Assembly (NCBI RefSeq): GCF_021083185.1
Contig: NZ_JAIGQB010000008.1
Coordinates: forward strand, 1 to 64,000
DNA length: 64,000 bases
Reading direction: 5' to 3'
Source of the DNA: Nocardioides furvisabuli
GTDB taxonomy: Bacteria; Actinomycetota; Actinomycetes; Propionibacteriales; Nocardioidaceae
Below, piece after piece: positions 25,992 through 34,514 of this stretch. The notes below the pieces were generated by a model, which saw nothing but the letters and a program-made list of their open reading frames with translations, was not told the origin of the DNA and made no database searches. Numbering within the stretch: the first letter of the stretch is position 1; every line of letters starts with the position of its first letter. Position numbers and translations under genes: made by a program.

Positions 25992-26866
25992 GGGCGACCG
26001 ACCTCGGACCACGTGGCACCAGCATCGGTGGACACGTGGACGCCGACCCCCGTAGCGGCGTACCACCGCGACTCGGTGGCGGTCAGCGCGTGAGGCACGT
26101 CCGGGAGTGATCCCACCTCCCGCCAGGTGTCCCCACCGTCGACGCTGCGGTAGACCGACCCCTCGGGGCCGGCCCCGACCAGCAGGTCCTCGCTGTCCCA
26201 GTCCAGGAGCACCAACCGCGGCGCGGACTCCACGACCTCGGGAGACCCAGGGACCTGGAGCCGGACGAGCGAACCGCTGCCATCGGTCAGCAGCACAAGA
26301 TCGGGGTTGCCTGGATGGGCAGCCACGTCGGCGGCGGGCAGCTGTCCCAGGTCGCGCCACCGCTTGCCGTCCTCGGTGGACATGAGGCGCCCGCTCTGGG
26401 AGTCCACCCCGTACACGCGGTCACCCGACGCCTCGAGCGCATGGAAGTCCGCCGCCCCTTCCAATGAGAGCGACCTCCACGTCCGACCGGAGTCTTTCGA
26501 CTCGGAGAGTCCGAAGTGCGCGGGTCCGCCGGCGCCCGGCTCGGGGTGTCCACTCATCAGGAAGCGGTCCGCGTCGGCGATGGTGAACGACATCGCGTCG
26601 AAACGCGCCTCCCCCACACGCTCGAACCCGTCGGCACCGAGGGCGAACACTCCGTGATGACTCGCGACGTAGAGCGTGTCGTCCGCGGGGTTCACGTCGA
26701 GGGAGTGGACATGGCCGAGCTCCTCCCCGGCCGCAGCGGCGTCCGAGGCGGCCGGGTCCTCTGTAGAGCCGCAGCCGGCGAGCAGGGCCGCGGCCACGGA
26801 GAGGCCGACGACCAGAGGGAGACCAGCAGACAGACTCAGTGAATTGCGCGTCGCGCACATGCGCAT
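25988..26866 (-). CDS. BNR-repeat (F510_1955-type) lipoprotein
   Basis: A 292-residue exported lipoprotein. The signal region GLPLVVGLSVAAALLAGCGS ends in a lipobox with Cys at about residue 32. The mature part is a beta-propeller of sialidase/BNR type, with Asp-box motifs such as SKDSGRTWRSL, SVDGGDTWREV and STDAGATWSEV. The HVHSLDVNPADDTLYVASHHG stretch near residue 52 marks the F510_1955 group, which is annotated as glycosyl hydrolase but has no demonstrated activity that I know. The group is often found next to copper genes. It is coupled to the SHOCT gene by ATGA. Confidence 0.83.
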   Translation of the reverse strand: MRMCATRNSLSLSAGLPLVVGLSVAAALLAGCGSTEDPAASDAAAAGEELGHVHSLDVNPADDTLYVASHHGVFALGADGFERVGEARFDAMSFTIADADRFLMSGHPEPGAGGPAHFGLSESKDSGRTWRSLSLEGAADFHALEASGDRVYGVDSQSGRLMSTEDGKRWRDLGQLPAADVAAHPGNPDLVLLTDGSGSLVRLQVPGSPEVVESAPRLVLLDWDSEDLLVGAGPEGSVYRSVDGGDTWREVGSLPDVPHALTATESRWYAATGVGVHVSTDAGATWSEVGRP

Positions 26867-26938
26867 ACTCCCATTGAGATCGGTGACGGGCAGGACAGAC
26901 GCACCGGACCCACGTGGGTGGTGCGCCGGTGTGCCTGA

Positions 26939-27367
26939 TCAGATCCGGAGTACGGTCAGCTGACGTTCGAACGGCGGTGGCAGCCCCGCCACGTCGAGTG
27001 CGGAGACGACCCACGGCAACGGACGCGGCAGACGCCATCCTCCGCCGCGTGCCGCAGCGGCGAGCAGCCACAGGCCCAGCGCCAGACCGGGCGTGAGCAC
27101 CATCAGGCACAGCGCGACCAACCCCGCGTCATCCGCCGGCGGGGCCTCGTTGCCGGCAACGACGCCGGGGGATGCGACCACGCCCGACGTGGTGTCGGTG
27201 GTCATCATGATCGTCGGGGCGGCGTGGTGTCCGACGTGCTCGCCGGATTCCGGCCCGGACGCCAGCCCGTGCATGCCAACGATCCCGAGCGCGACTGCGC
27301 ACAGGAGCACGGCCAGCGGAAGCCGCGTCCTCACGGCTCCTGGGAAGGTGCGGTCGGCAAGAGTCAT
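26939..27367 (-). CDS. DUF6153-like small membrane protein
   Basis: A 142-residue protein with an N-terminal hydrophobic segment (PLAVLLCAVALGIVGMHGLA), a His/Met-containing loop (EHVGHHAAPTIMMTTD) and a second membrane segment (LVALCLMVLTPGLALGLWLLAAA). Topology and the G-M-H-G-L motif fit the DUF6153 family, which I recall next to DUF305 and copper genes in actinobacteria. Function is unknown. It lies 72 bp upstream of the lipoprotein gene and is the most likely first gene of the long operon. The family name is tentative. Confidence 0.65.
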   Translation of the reverse strand: MTLADRTFPGAVRTRLPLAVLLCAVALGIVGMHGLASGPESGEHVGHHAAPTIMMTTDTTSGVVASPGVVAGNEAPPADDAGLVALCLMVLTPGLALGLWLLAAAARGGGWRLPRPLPWVVSALDVAGLPPPFERQLTVLRI

Positions 27368-27497
27368 CGCCTCCTGAGTTTAGGCACAGCCACACCCGGC
27401 CGCCAGCCGGACACCTCGATCCTGCCGCTGTGAGGGCAGGCAGCGGCACCGGACCCGAGGAGCGAGCACGTGCCATCGACACTGGTCCGAAGGAAGA

Positions 27498-27601
27498 CTC
27501 CAGCAGCGCGACGCGCTCCACATGGCCGGTCACCGTCAAGTCGGCTTGGGCAGCCTCACGCGAACGTTCACAGGCTCCAGCAGCGCGACGCACTCCACAT
27601 G
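27498..27601. repeat. Two 27-bp direct repeats resembling the end of a TrmA/RlmD gene
   Basis: Positions 27498-27524 and 27575-27601 share 26 of 27 bases (CTCCAGCAGCGCGACGC, then G or A, then CTCCACATG), 77 bp apart. On the minus strand they read HVERVALLE and FPMTSHVECVALLEPV. The latter is the C-terminal signature of TrmA/RlmD-type rRNA methyltransferases and looks much like FPMTSHVEVVALLSKG in the intact gene at 40307-41563. No other part of such a gene is present here, so they look like relics. Confidence 0.55.
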
Positions 27602-27788
27602 ACTTGTCATCGGGAACTCACCGGCGACGTTACGCGGGATTGCAGAACTTTGCGCTTGACTGCGATCGGCGGCCAAAGGTGCCCGCTGACCTGCAATGAT
27701 GCTGACTTCGAGGGTTGCTGGCGTTAGTAGCCGGTTGCGGGCCGTTGCGACTCAAAGTGCGCCCAAACCGCGCCCTGCAGTCAGCAGG

Positions 27789-28260
27789 CTCAGACGTGCA
27801 CAGACGCCCGCGGTCAACCGCCCTGGCACGGCACCCCAGAGACACGCTCGACGTCAGGCCTGGCACCGGCCGTGCGTGCAGCACGCGAGATCTTTGACCG
27901 CAAGACCTGGGCGACGCCGCGTTCGCGTGGTGCCCGCGAAGGACTGCGCACGCTCATCACCGGCCGTGACAGCGCGAAACTCGCGCGGGTCGCCGCGACC
28001 ATCGTCCTCGAAGCACTTGTCGTTTGCCGCGCCCGTCGCCTTGCGCGAGGAACTGCGCGGCCGACCCCTGATGGACTCGGTCGGACGCTGCCGACGTCTG
28101 CGGCCGGACACCGCCGCCGATCCCGAGTACGCAGCGATGGAGCTGTCGCTGCGTAGTACCGCGAACCGCCTTCTGCAACCCACCGACGAATGCCGTGCGC
28201 TCGAGCTAGCGATGATCCCCCTCGTGCGGGCGACGGCGGCCGAGGTGCTCAACGAACCAG
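27789..28260 (+). pseudogene. Degenerate IS110-family transposase relic
   Basis: Three frames in series resemble an IS110-type transposase. About 27789-27856: RRPRSTALARHPRDTLDV (compare the family's RP-R-GKSDTLDA). About 27851-28030: VRAAREIFDRKTWATPRSRG and LRTLITGRDSAKLARVA. About 28023-28256: APVALREELRGRPL, then MELSLRSTANRLLQPTDECR and IPLVRATAAEVLNEP. At least two frameshifts and loss of both the N-terminal catalytic DEDD region and the C-terminal Ser domain make it inactive. The right end overlaps the 3' end of the hydrolase gene on the other strand, so insertion or deletion may have replaced that protein's C-terminus. Confidence 0.65.
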
Positions 28261-29144
28261 TCGCGGGCAGCGCCCGAGCTCGTCTCGAACCCATCACCGG
28301 TGTAGGCGTCGAAGTGCCCGCCGCCGACGAGAACGAGGTTCTTGGGTTGTGAAGCCTTCTCGTAAGCAGCCGTTGCCAGTCGCCCGTCGGCCAGGCGGTC
28401 GAGTGGGGCGACGATCATGAGCAGCGGAGTCGGTGCGATCAGCGGGATGTAGATGCCGGGCTCGTAACCCCGGAAGTACTCCATCGACGTCATCGTGACC
28501 TCGTTGCGCCAAGACGAGGCTCGATCGTCCGCCGTCGTCTGGAACCACTCATAGGAATCCGGGGTCGGGAGGGCCGACATCGCGGTCGGGTCCTTGTCGA
28601 CCACTGGCAGCAAGGCGGCGTCCGCCCCGGCGGCGCGGGCCTGCCGCTCGGCGGAGAAGGCGGCGTCCATGGCCGCCCAGTTGTCGATGCGGACCAGCTG
28701 CTGGAAGCTATGGGAGCCGGAGATCGCGGGCACCTGGCCGACGACGGCCTTCACCCGGCGGTCGATCGCGGCAGTGACATAGGCGTGGCCACCGCCGTAG
28801 CTGGAACCCCACAGGCCGATCCGCTCCGCGTCGACCTCCGGGCGGCTCTGTGCGTAGGTGATTGCGTGCTGGATGCACCGCACCTGTTGCCACGGATCGA
28901 TCTCCTGACGGGGTGTGCCTAGCACCGCGTCGCTGGCCCCGAAGCCCGGGTGGTCGTAGACGAGGGCGCTGAGCCCGGCCTCCTGGAACACCTCGGCGTA
29001 GCGGTCGAGCCACATTTCCTTGACGGCGGCGAACCCGTGCTGGACGACCACGCAGGGGGCGTCACCGTCCGAGCCCGTGGCCGGATAGAACCAGCCCCTG
29101 AGCGTCGTTCCCTGTGCATCGAACTCGATGTCCTCGCGGCTCAT
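28206..29144 (-). CDS. Alpha/beta hydrolase (dienelactone hydrolase-like)
   Basis: A 312-residue cytoplasmic hydrolase. The oxyanion-side motif is VVVQHGFAAVKEMWLDRYA near residue 33; the nucleophile elbow is LWGSSYGGGHAYV near residue 115; later acid and His are likely in IVAPLDRLADGR and GGGHFDAYTG. The insertion between the core strands is like that of the UPF0227/fermentation-respiration-switch (FrsA)-like esterases. The last ~10 residues (RRRPHEGDHR) lie in DNA shared with the IS110 relic. The substrate is unknown. An AraC-type regulator is divergent from it 222 bp away. Confidence 0.85.
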   Translation of the reverse strand: MSREDIEFDAQGTTLRGWFYPATGSDGDAPCVVVQHGFAAVKEMWLDRYAEVFQEAGLSALVYDHPGFGASDAVLGTPRQEIDPWQQVRCIQHAITYAQSRPEVDAERIGLWGSSYGGGHAYVTAAIDRRVKAVVGQVPAISGSHSFQQLVRIDNWAAMDAAFSAERQARAAGADAALLPVVDKDPTAMSALPTPDSYEWFQTTADDRASSWRNEVTMTSMEYFRGYEPGIYIPLIAPTPLLMIVAPLDRLADGRLATAAYEKASQPKNLVLVGGGHFDAYTGDGFETSSGAARDWFVEHLGRRRPHEGDHR

Positions 29145-29366
29145 TTCGATCCTCCTCGTTATTGCTGTGGGTCACACCATGCCGGTCGCTGTGCAACCAG
29201 GGCTGGGACGACCGCGACAACTTCTGGTACGTCAGCGCCTCATCGATGCGCCGTGGGTGGCCCGGCGGATCGGGGGCACGCTGCTGGAGGATTTGGCGCG
29301 CTCGTACAGGCCAGGAGCGACTGGCCAGGGCTACGCTCGCGGGGTCCGCAACGAAAGGGGGCCGCC

Positions 29367-30365
29367 GTGGGGCAGGTTCTGACCGAGCACTACGACCTCA
29401 ACGGCGTACCGGAGGCGGACAAGGAGGGCCGGTGGGAGGAGATTCTCTCCTCGACCCACGTCGATCTTCGGCTGCGCATCTCCGACGAGCCCATGACTCG
29501 GTCTCCGAAGCCGTTCCGCGCGACGGCCCGCCGGATGTGGATCGACGACCTGGCCTTGGTCGACGTGACATGTGACCCGTGCAGCGGGGTCCGTTCCGCG
29601 AGCCGGATCAAGGGCGCCGACCTCGATTACGTCGTCATCCTGATCAACCTCCGTGGCCGGGAGGTCGTGTCGCAGCACGACGCAGCGGCCGAGATGCGCG
29701 CCGGCGACGCCGTGGTGTGGGATACCACCCGCCCAGTGAAATTCCGCGTTCTCGAGCCCCTCGCGAAGCGGAGCCTCTTCGTGCCGCGGAGCGCCCTCGA
29801 CGAGATCGGTGCCCGAAGCCTGGGTATCGCTGGGGCCATTCTCGGCAAGGACGCGCCAGCCACCGAGCTTCTGACGAGCTATCTCGACGTTCTTGCGCGC
29901 ACGGTCGACCAACTCTCCCCAGCCGCGGTCGCCGCGGCGCGCAATGCGACGCTGGACCTCGTCAGTGCAGCTCTGCAGCCTGAGCAGGTCGATGAGCCCC
30001 TGCCGCGGGATGGCGCAGCATTGCGTGCCTCCATCAACCGCTGGATCGAACACAACCTAGACGGGTTGGATCTCAGCCCCTCGACGATTGCTCTGGCGCA
30101 CAACGTGTCCGTCCGTTCGGTGCACCGCCTGTTCGAAGGCTCGGGCGCCACCGTCGTCGGGTTCGTCCGGACCCGCAGGCTGGCTCGAGCCCGTCAGGAC
30201 CTGGTGTCGAGCAACGCCTCCATCACCGAGATCGCCGCTCGGTGGCGGTTCTACGATCCAAGTCACTTCACCCGCGCATTCCGTGCCCAGTACGGCGTGT
30301 CACCGAGCCACTTCCGCACAGACCCCGGGCGGCAGGGCGACGACAGGCTGAGGGCCTTGCCCTGA
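29367..30365 (+). CDS. AraC-family transcriptional regulator
   Basis: A 332-residue regulator from GTG 29367, with AGGGGG about 7 nt before it. The N-terminal ~190 residues form an AraC-binding-like sensor domain (FRATARRMWIDDLALVDV, YVVILINLRGREVVSQHD, RAGDAVVWDTTRP). The C-terminal ~100 residues hold two helix-turn-helix motifs: TIALAHNVSVRSVHRLFEGS and ITEIAARWRFYDPSHFTRAF, ending in YGVSPSHFR. This architecture is common in regulators of oxygenases and alcohol or fatty-acid use. The divergent hydrolase is the obvious target; the acyl-CoA synthetase is on the other side. Confidence 0.9.
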   Translation: MGQVLTEHYDLNGVPEADKEGRWEEILSSTHVDLRLRISDEPMTRSPKPFRATARRMWIDDLALVDVTCDPCSGVRSASRIKGADLDYVVILINLRGREVVSQHDAAAEMRAGDAVVWDTTRPVKFRVLEPLAKRSLFVPRSALDEIGARSLGIAGAILGKDAPATELLTSYLDVLARTVDQLSPAAVAAARNATLDLVSAALQPEQVDEPLPRDGAALRASINRWIEHNLDGLDLSPSTIALAHNVSVRSVHRLFEGSGATVVGFVRTRRLARARQDLVSSNASITEIAARWRFYDPSHFTRAFRAQYGVSPSHFRTDPGRQGDDRLRALP

Positions 30366-30521
30366 CAGCGATCGTCCCGCCGGTCGCCAACGACTGGCCG
30401 CTCTCGGACGGTTGACCCCGCCGCGAACACGAGTTGATCGTGGAGCAGGCCGCGACCAGCGCGCCAGTCACCGTGCCGCACTTGGCGGAACGGCTCTCGC
30501 GGGCCGAGACCTCGTTGTCCG

Positions 30522-32150
30522 TCAGCGCTGGAGTCCGAGCTGGCGCGCAGCAGTGTCACGCATCTCGACCTTGCGGATCTTGCCGGTGACCGTCATCGGG
30601 AACTCGTCGACGAGCATGACGTATCGCGGAATCTTGTAGTGCGCGAGCTGGCCGTCACAGTAGGCCTTGACGGCAGCCGCATCGAGGCGGTCTGCGCCGG
30701 CCCGCAGCTTGATCCAGGCGCACAGCTCCTCGCCGTACCGATCATCCGGAACCCCGATGACCTGGACGTCCTCGATGTCGGGGTGGGCGTAGAGAAACTC
30801 CTCGATCTCCCGCGGATAGACGTTCTCTCCGCCGCGGATCACCATGTCCTTGATCCGGCCGACCACGTTGCAGTAGCCGTCGTCGCGCATCTCGGCCAGG
30901 TCTCCGGTGTGCATCCACCCGTCTTCGTCGATCGCCTCGGCTGTCCTCTCCGGGTCGTTCCAGTAGCCCAGCATCACGGAGTAGCCACGGGTGCAGAACT
31001 CGCCGGTCTCCCCGCGTTCAACGGTCTCGCCGGTGGCGGGGTCGACGATCTTGATCTCGAGGTGCGGGTGCACCCGGCCGATGGAGGCAGTTCGCCGGTC
31101 CAGGTCGTCGTCGGATCGGGTCTGCGTGGCCACCGGGCTGGTCTCGGTCATGCCATAGGCGATGGAGACCTCGGACATGTGCATGTCGTTGATGCAGCGT
31201 TTCATCACCTCGACCGGGCAGATGGATCCGGCCATGATCCCGGTGCGCAGGGTCGAGAGGTCGTGCTCGGCAAAGGTCGAGTGGTTCTGCATCGCGATGA
31301 ACATCGTTGGCACACCGTAGACGCCCGTGCACCGCTCGGCCTCGATCGTGCGGAGAGTGATCTCGGGGTCGAAGCCCGGTGCCGGGATCACCATCGTGGT
31401 GCCGTGGCTGGTGCAGCCGAGGTTGCCCATCACCATCCCGAAGCAGTGGTAGAAGGGCACCGGGATGCAGAGCCGGTCCTCGTGGGTCAGGTTGATCAGC
31501 TCGGTTGTGAAGTACCCGTTGTTGAGGATGTTGCGGTGGCTCAGCGTCGCACCCTTGGGGCGCCCCGTTGTCCCGGAGGTGTACTGAATATTGATCGGGT
31601 CGCGCGGCTCGAGCGTGGCGAGGACCTCGGCGACGGCTCCGCGGTCGACCGCCTTGCCCTCCTCGACCAGCGTCGCCCAGTCATCGGTGTCGAGAAGGAC
31701 CACACGTTCGAGGTCTGGGCACTCGGCGCGGGTCTCCTCGATCATGCCGCGGTAGTCGCTGGTCTTGTAACTCGAGGTCGCGATCAGCATCCGCATCCCG
31801 GACTGGTTCACCGCATAGACGAACTCGTGCGTGCGGTAGGCGGGGTTGACGTTCACCAGCACCACGCCCAGCTTGGCGGTGGCGTACTGCACGAGGGTCC
31901 ACTCGGCGCAGTTGGGCGCCCAGATCCCCAGCCGATCACCCGTGGACAACCCAGCAGCGAGGAGTCCTCGCGCGAGCGCATCCACATCCTTGTTGAGCTC
32001 CGCCCACGTCCAACGTCGCCCGCTCGCGACCTCGACCAGCGCCTCACCATCTGGGTGCGCGGCGACCGTCCGCTCGAAGTTGGCTCCGATGGTCTCGTCC
32101 AACAGCTCCGTTCCGACGGGACCGCTGTCGTATGCCGTACTGGTACTCAT
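30522..32150 (-). CDS. AMP-dependent acyl-CoA synthetase (medium/long-chain type)
   Basis: A 542-residue ligase that activates a fatty or aromatic acid to its CoA thioester through an acyl-adenylate. ATG 32150 is used; a longer reading adds ten unlikely residues. The P-loop-like motif is [18 protein letters not shown], the A8 hinge is [20 protein letters not shown], and the acyl-CoA synthetase signature continues to [20 protein letters not shown]. The last catalytic Lys is in MTVTGKIRK. An 18-bp palindrome lies 37 bp before the start and an identical one serves the divergent acyl-CoA dehydrogenase, so the two are probably co-regulated. Confidence 0.93.
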   Translation of the reverse strand: MSTSTAYDSGPVGTELLDETIGANFERTVAAHPDGEALVEVASGRRWTWAELNKDVDALARGLLAAGLSTGDRLGIWAPNCAEWTLVQYATAKLGVVLVNVNPAYRTHEFVYAVNQSGMRMLIATSSYKTSDYRGMIEETRAECPDLERVVLLDTDDWATLVEEGKAVDRGAVAEVLATLEPRDPINIQYTSGTTGRPKGATLSHRNILNNGYFTTELINLTHEDRLCIPVPFYHCFGMVMGNLGCTSHGTTMVIPAPGFDPEITLRTIEAERCTGVYGVPTMFIAMQNHSTFAEHDLSTLRTGIMAGSICPVEVMKRCINDMHMSEVSIAYGMTETSPVATQTRSDDDLDRRTASIGRVHPHLEIKIVDPATGETVERGETGEFCTRGYSVMLGYWNDPERTAEAIDEDGWMHTGDLAEMRDDGYCNVVGRIKDMVIRGGENVYPREIEEFLYAHPDIEDVQVIGVPDDRYGEELCAWIKLRAGADRLDAAAVKAYCDGQLAHYKIPRYVMLVDEFPMTVTGKIRKVEMRDTAARQLGLQR

Positions 32151-32186
32151 ACATCCGGACCCTAGACACCGACAAGACACTGCTCA

Positions 32187-32204
32187 CACCTCCGATCGGA
32201 GGTG
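32187..32204. promoter_or_regulatory. 18-bp palindrome, acyl-CoA synthetase side
   Basis: CACCTCCGATCGGAGGTG, a perfect 18-bp inverted repeat, ends 37 bp before the synthetase start codon on the minus strand. It is identical to the copy at 32306-32323. The pair frames a divergent promoter region and is a strong candidate operator for a dimeric regulator such as a TetR-type fatty-acid repressor. Confidence 0.75.
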
Positions 32205-32305
32205 CGCGGTCCCAACCCGTTGCTGGTCGACCGGTCAGGGATCTGTGGGGTGGATGGCACCCTGACACGACGACGCTGACGTGGGAGCGCAATGCCGAAC
32301 TCAGG

Positions 32306-32323
32306 CACCTCCGATCGGAGGTG
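32306..32323. promoter_or_regulatory. 18-bp palindrome, acyl-CoA dehydrogenase side
   Basis: Second exact copy of CACCTCCGATCGGAGGTG, ending 33 bp before the dehydrogenase ATG at 32357. Its distance to the start nearly equals that of the first copy to its gene (37 bp), so the arrangement is almost mirror-symmetric. The two centres are 119 bp apart. Confidence 0.75.
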
Positions 32324-32356
32324 AGCGATCGTTAACCTCCTGGATACGGTCCCGAC

Positions 32357-33529
32357 ATGAGCTTTGAGCTGACCCGCGAACATGAAGAGTTCCGCCACAG
32401 CGTGCGCGAGTTCGCGCAGGCTGAGATCGCGCCGCACGCCGCCCTGTGGGACAAGGACCACCACTTCCCGATCGACGTCGTCCAGAAGATGGGCAAGCTC
32501 GGTCTCTTCGGCTTGACCGCTCCCGAGGAGTACGGCGGCGCCGGCAACGACGGTGACTTCACCAGTCTGTGCGTGGCGATCGAGGAGCTCGGCCGAGTCG
32601 ACCAGTCGATGGGCATCACCCTGCAGGCCGCGGTGGGGTTGGGGATCAATCCGATCCTCACCTATGGCACCCAGGAGCAGAAGGAGCGATGGCTGCCCGA
32701 CCTGGTGGCAGGTGAACGTCTCGCCGGGTTCGGCCTCACTGAGCCGGGTGCCGGCTCGGACGCCGGAGCAACCCGGACCAAAGCCGAGCTGGTCGACGGC
32801 GGGTGGGTGGTCAACGGTTCCAAGCAGTTCATCACCAACTCTGGATCCGAGATCACCAGCGTGGTGACGGTGACGGCCCGCACAGGGACCCGCCAGGACG
32901 GCAAGCCAGAGATCTCCACGATCATGCTTCCCGCAGGAACGCCGGGCTTCACGGCTGAGAAGGCATACGACAAGCTCGGCTGGCACGCCTCGGACACGCA
33001 CCCGCTGTCGTTCGAGGACGTCAGGGTGCCTGCCGACCACCTGCTCGGAGAACAGGGTCGCGGGTATGCGCAGTTCCTGGCGACGCTCGACGACGGACGG
33101 GTGGCGATCTCGGCACTCAGCGTCGGCTGCATCCAGGCCTGTCTCGACATGGCGCTGCAGTACGCCGGCGAGCGTCAGACGTTCGGCGGGCCGATCGGAC
33201 GCAAGCAGGGCGTGGCGTTCCAGATCGCTGACCTCGAGGTGATGCTCCACGCCAGCCGCTTGCTGACGTACCGCGCAGCAGCGCTCAAGGACGCGGGAGC
33301 GCCCTACCAGCAGTTCAAGCAAGCAGCGTCGGTCGCGAAGGTCCACTGCACCGAGGCAGCTGTGACGGCTACGCGAATCGCGACTCAGGTGTTCGGTGGC
33401 TACGGGTTCATGGAGGAGTACCCAGTGGTGCGGTTCTATCGCGACGCGAAGGTGCTCGAGATCGGAGAAGGCACCTCTGAAGTGCAGCGGATGCTGATCG
33501 CACGTGGACTCGGGCTCCCGGTCGAGTGA
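32357..33529 (+). CDS. Acyl-CoA dehydrogenase
   Basis: A 390-residue FAD enzyme that introduces the alpha-beta double bond in acyl-CoA. Both PROSITE-type signatures are visible: GFGLTEPGAGSDAGATRT near residue 125 and QVFGGYGFMEEYPVVRFYRD near residue 345. The catalytic Glu position follows in EIGEGTSEVQRMLIAR, with E at the short-chain/isovaleryl-type place (ends of the protein), but chain length cannot be fixed. It is followed directly by a half biotinyl-like ORF and CoA-transferase genes. Regulation probably runs through the palindrome at 32306-32323. Confidence 0.95.
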   Translation: MSFELTREHEEFRHSVREFAQAEIAPHAALWDKDHHFPIDVVQKMGKLGLFGLTAPEEYGGAGNDGDFTSLCVAIEELGRVDQSMGITLQAAVGLGINPILTYGTQEQKERWLPDLVAGERLAGFGLTEPGAGSDAGATRTKAELVDGGWVVNGSKQFITNSGSEITSVVTVTARTGTRQDGKPEISTIMLPAGTPGFTAEKAYDKLGWHASDTHPLSFEDVRVPADHLLGEQGRGYAQFLATLDDGRVAISALSVGCIQACLDMALQYAGERQTFGGPIGRKQGVAFQIADLEVMLHASRLLTYRAAALKDAGAPYQQFKQAASVAKVHCTEAAVTATRIATQVFGGYGFMEEYPVVRFYRDAKVLEIGEGTSEVQRMLIARGLGLPVE

Positions 33530-33741
33530 TGATGACTGGCCAGGGCGAGGAAGACGTGGCAGGGACGCCGATGGTGATCGATGGTTCGCGGGCGCGGGGC
33601 TTGGTCGATGTGAACACCCAGGTCCGCGTGGCGCTCAGCCTTCGGTCGCCGGTCGCCGGGGAAGTGAAGCGCGTCCAGGAAGTCGTCGGCAACCAGGTAC
33701 CTCTCGGGGCGCCACTGTTCACGGTCGAGGCGAGGTCGTAG
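33526..33741 (+). CDS. Small protein resembling half of a biotinyl/lipoyl domain
   Basis: A 71-residue protein, with overlapping GTG/ATG/ATG starts at 33526, 33529 and 33532 that overlap the dehydrogenase stop codon. The C-terminal part LRSPVAGEVKRVQEVVGNQV, then PLGAPLFTVEA, matches the second half of a biotinyl-carrier hammerhead (SPVAG-V-V-V-G-V-G-L-VE). The N-terminal half with the MKM-type lysine is missing. It may be a relic of an acyl-CoA carboxylase, or a small partner protein that has kept its place in the operon. The scoA gene starts 2 bp after it. Confidence 0.6.
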   Translation: MMMTGQGEEDVAGTPMVIDGSRARGLVDVNTQVRVALSLRSPVAGEVKRVQEVVGNQVPLGAPLFTVEARS

Positions 33742-33743
33742 CG

Positions 33744-34514
33744 ATGGACAAGGTCGTGTCGTCAGCCCAACAGGCCGTCGCCGACATCGGGCCAGGCTCG
33801 ACGATCGCGGTCGGCGGGTTCGGCTTGTGCGGCATCCCGTCGGTACTGATCGGGGCGTTGCACGCTTCGGGCGTCGACGGTTTGGAGGCGGTATCCAACA
33901 ACGCCGGGACCGACGGCTGGGGTCTCGGGATCCTGCTCGCCGAGGGCAGGCTGCGGCGGATGGTGGCGTCGTACGTCGGGGAGAACAAGGAGTTCGCCCG
34001 CCAGTACCTCGCCGGCGAGCTGGAGGTCGAGCTGACGCCGCAGGGCACGCTCGCCGAGCGCATGCGTGCTGGTGGGTCCGGGATCGCGGCGTTCTTCACC
34101 CGCACCGGCGTCGGCACCCAGGTGGCATACGGCGGTCTGCCGTGGCGCTACGACCCTGATGGCAAGGTGGTCGTGGCCTCACCGGCCAAACAGGTCCAGC
34201 AGTTCGGCGGCCTCGACTACGTGCTGGAGGAGGCGATCGTCGCCGACTTCGGTCTGGTCCGCGCCTGGAAAGGCGATAGGCACGGCAACCTCGTCTACCG
34301 CGACAGTGCGCGCAACTTCAACCCGTTGGCGGCAATGTGTGGGCGTGTGACGATCGCGGAGGTCGAACACCTCGTCGGGCCGGGTGAGCTCGACCCGAAC
34401 CTCGTGCACACCCCGGGCGCCTACGTCCAGCGCGTGGTGGCCTTGACAGCCGGACAGGCAGCCGACAAGCGGATCGAGAAGCGGACCGTCCGGACGAAGG
34501 AGACCACGGTATGA
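33744..34514 (+). CDS. scoA: CoA-transferase subunit A (3-oxoacid CoA-transferase type)
   Basis: A 256-residue subunit of a family I CoA transferase, which moves CoA between acyl-CoA or 3-oxoacyl-CoA and a donor such as succinyl-CoA. The family motif [21 protein letters not shown] is near residue 18 (shown in part), then [14 protein letters not shown], then [15 protein letters not shown]. The catalytic Glu is on subunit B. ATGA overlap with scoB couples the two. Position after an acyl-CoA dehydrogenase suggests a catabolic role for ketone bodies or 3-oxo acids. Confidence 0.92.
   Translation: MDKVVSSAQQAVADIGPGSTIAVGGFGLCGIPSVLIGALHASGVDGLEAVSNNAGTDGWGLGILLAEGRLRRMVASYVGENKEFARQYLAGELEVELTPQGTLAERMRAGGSGIAAFFTRTGVGTQVAYGGLPWRYDPDGKVVVASPAKQVQQFGGLDYVLEEAIVADFGLVRAWKGDRHGNLVYRDSARNFNPLAAMCGRVTIAEVEHLVGPGELDPNLVHTPGAYVQRVVALTAGQAADKRIEKRTVRTKETTV

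Noticed and set aside
27498..27601. CRISPR-like pair of repeats
   Set aside because: Only two copies, 77 bp apart, and they read as coding remnants; no array or cas genes.
27370..28205. An intact gene of ~218 residues on the plus strand (27696-28352)
   Set aside because: Only its later part resembles a transposase and earlier parts match in other frames, so it is a decayed IS110 copy, not a working gene.
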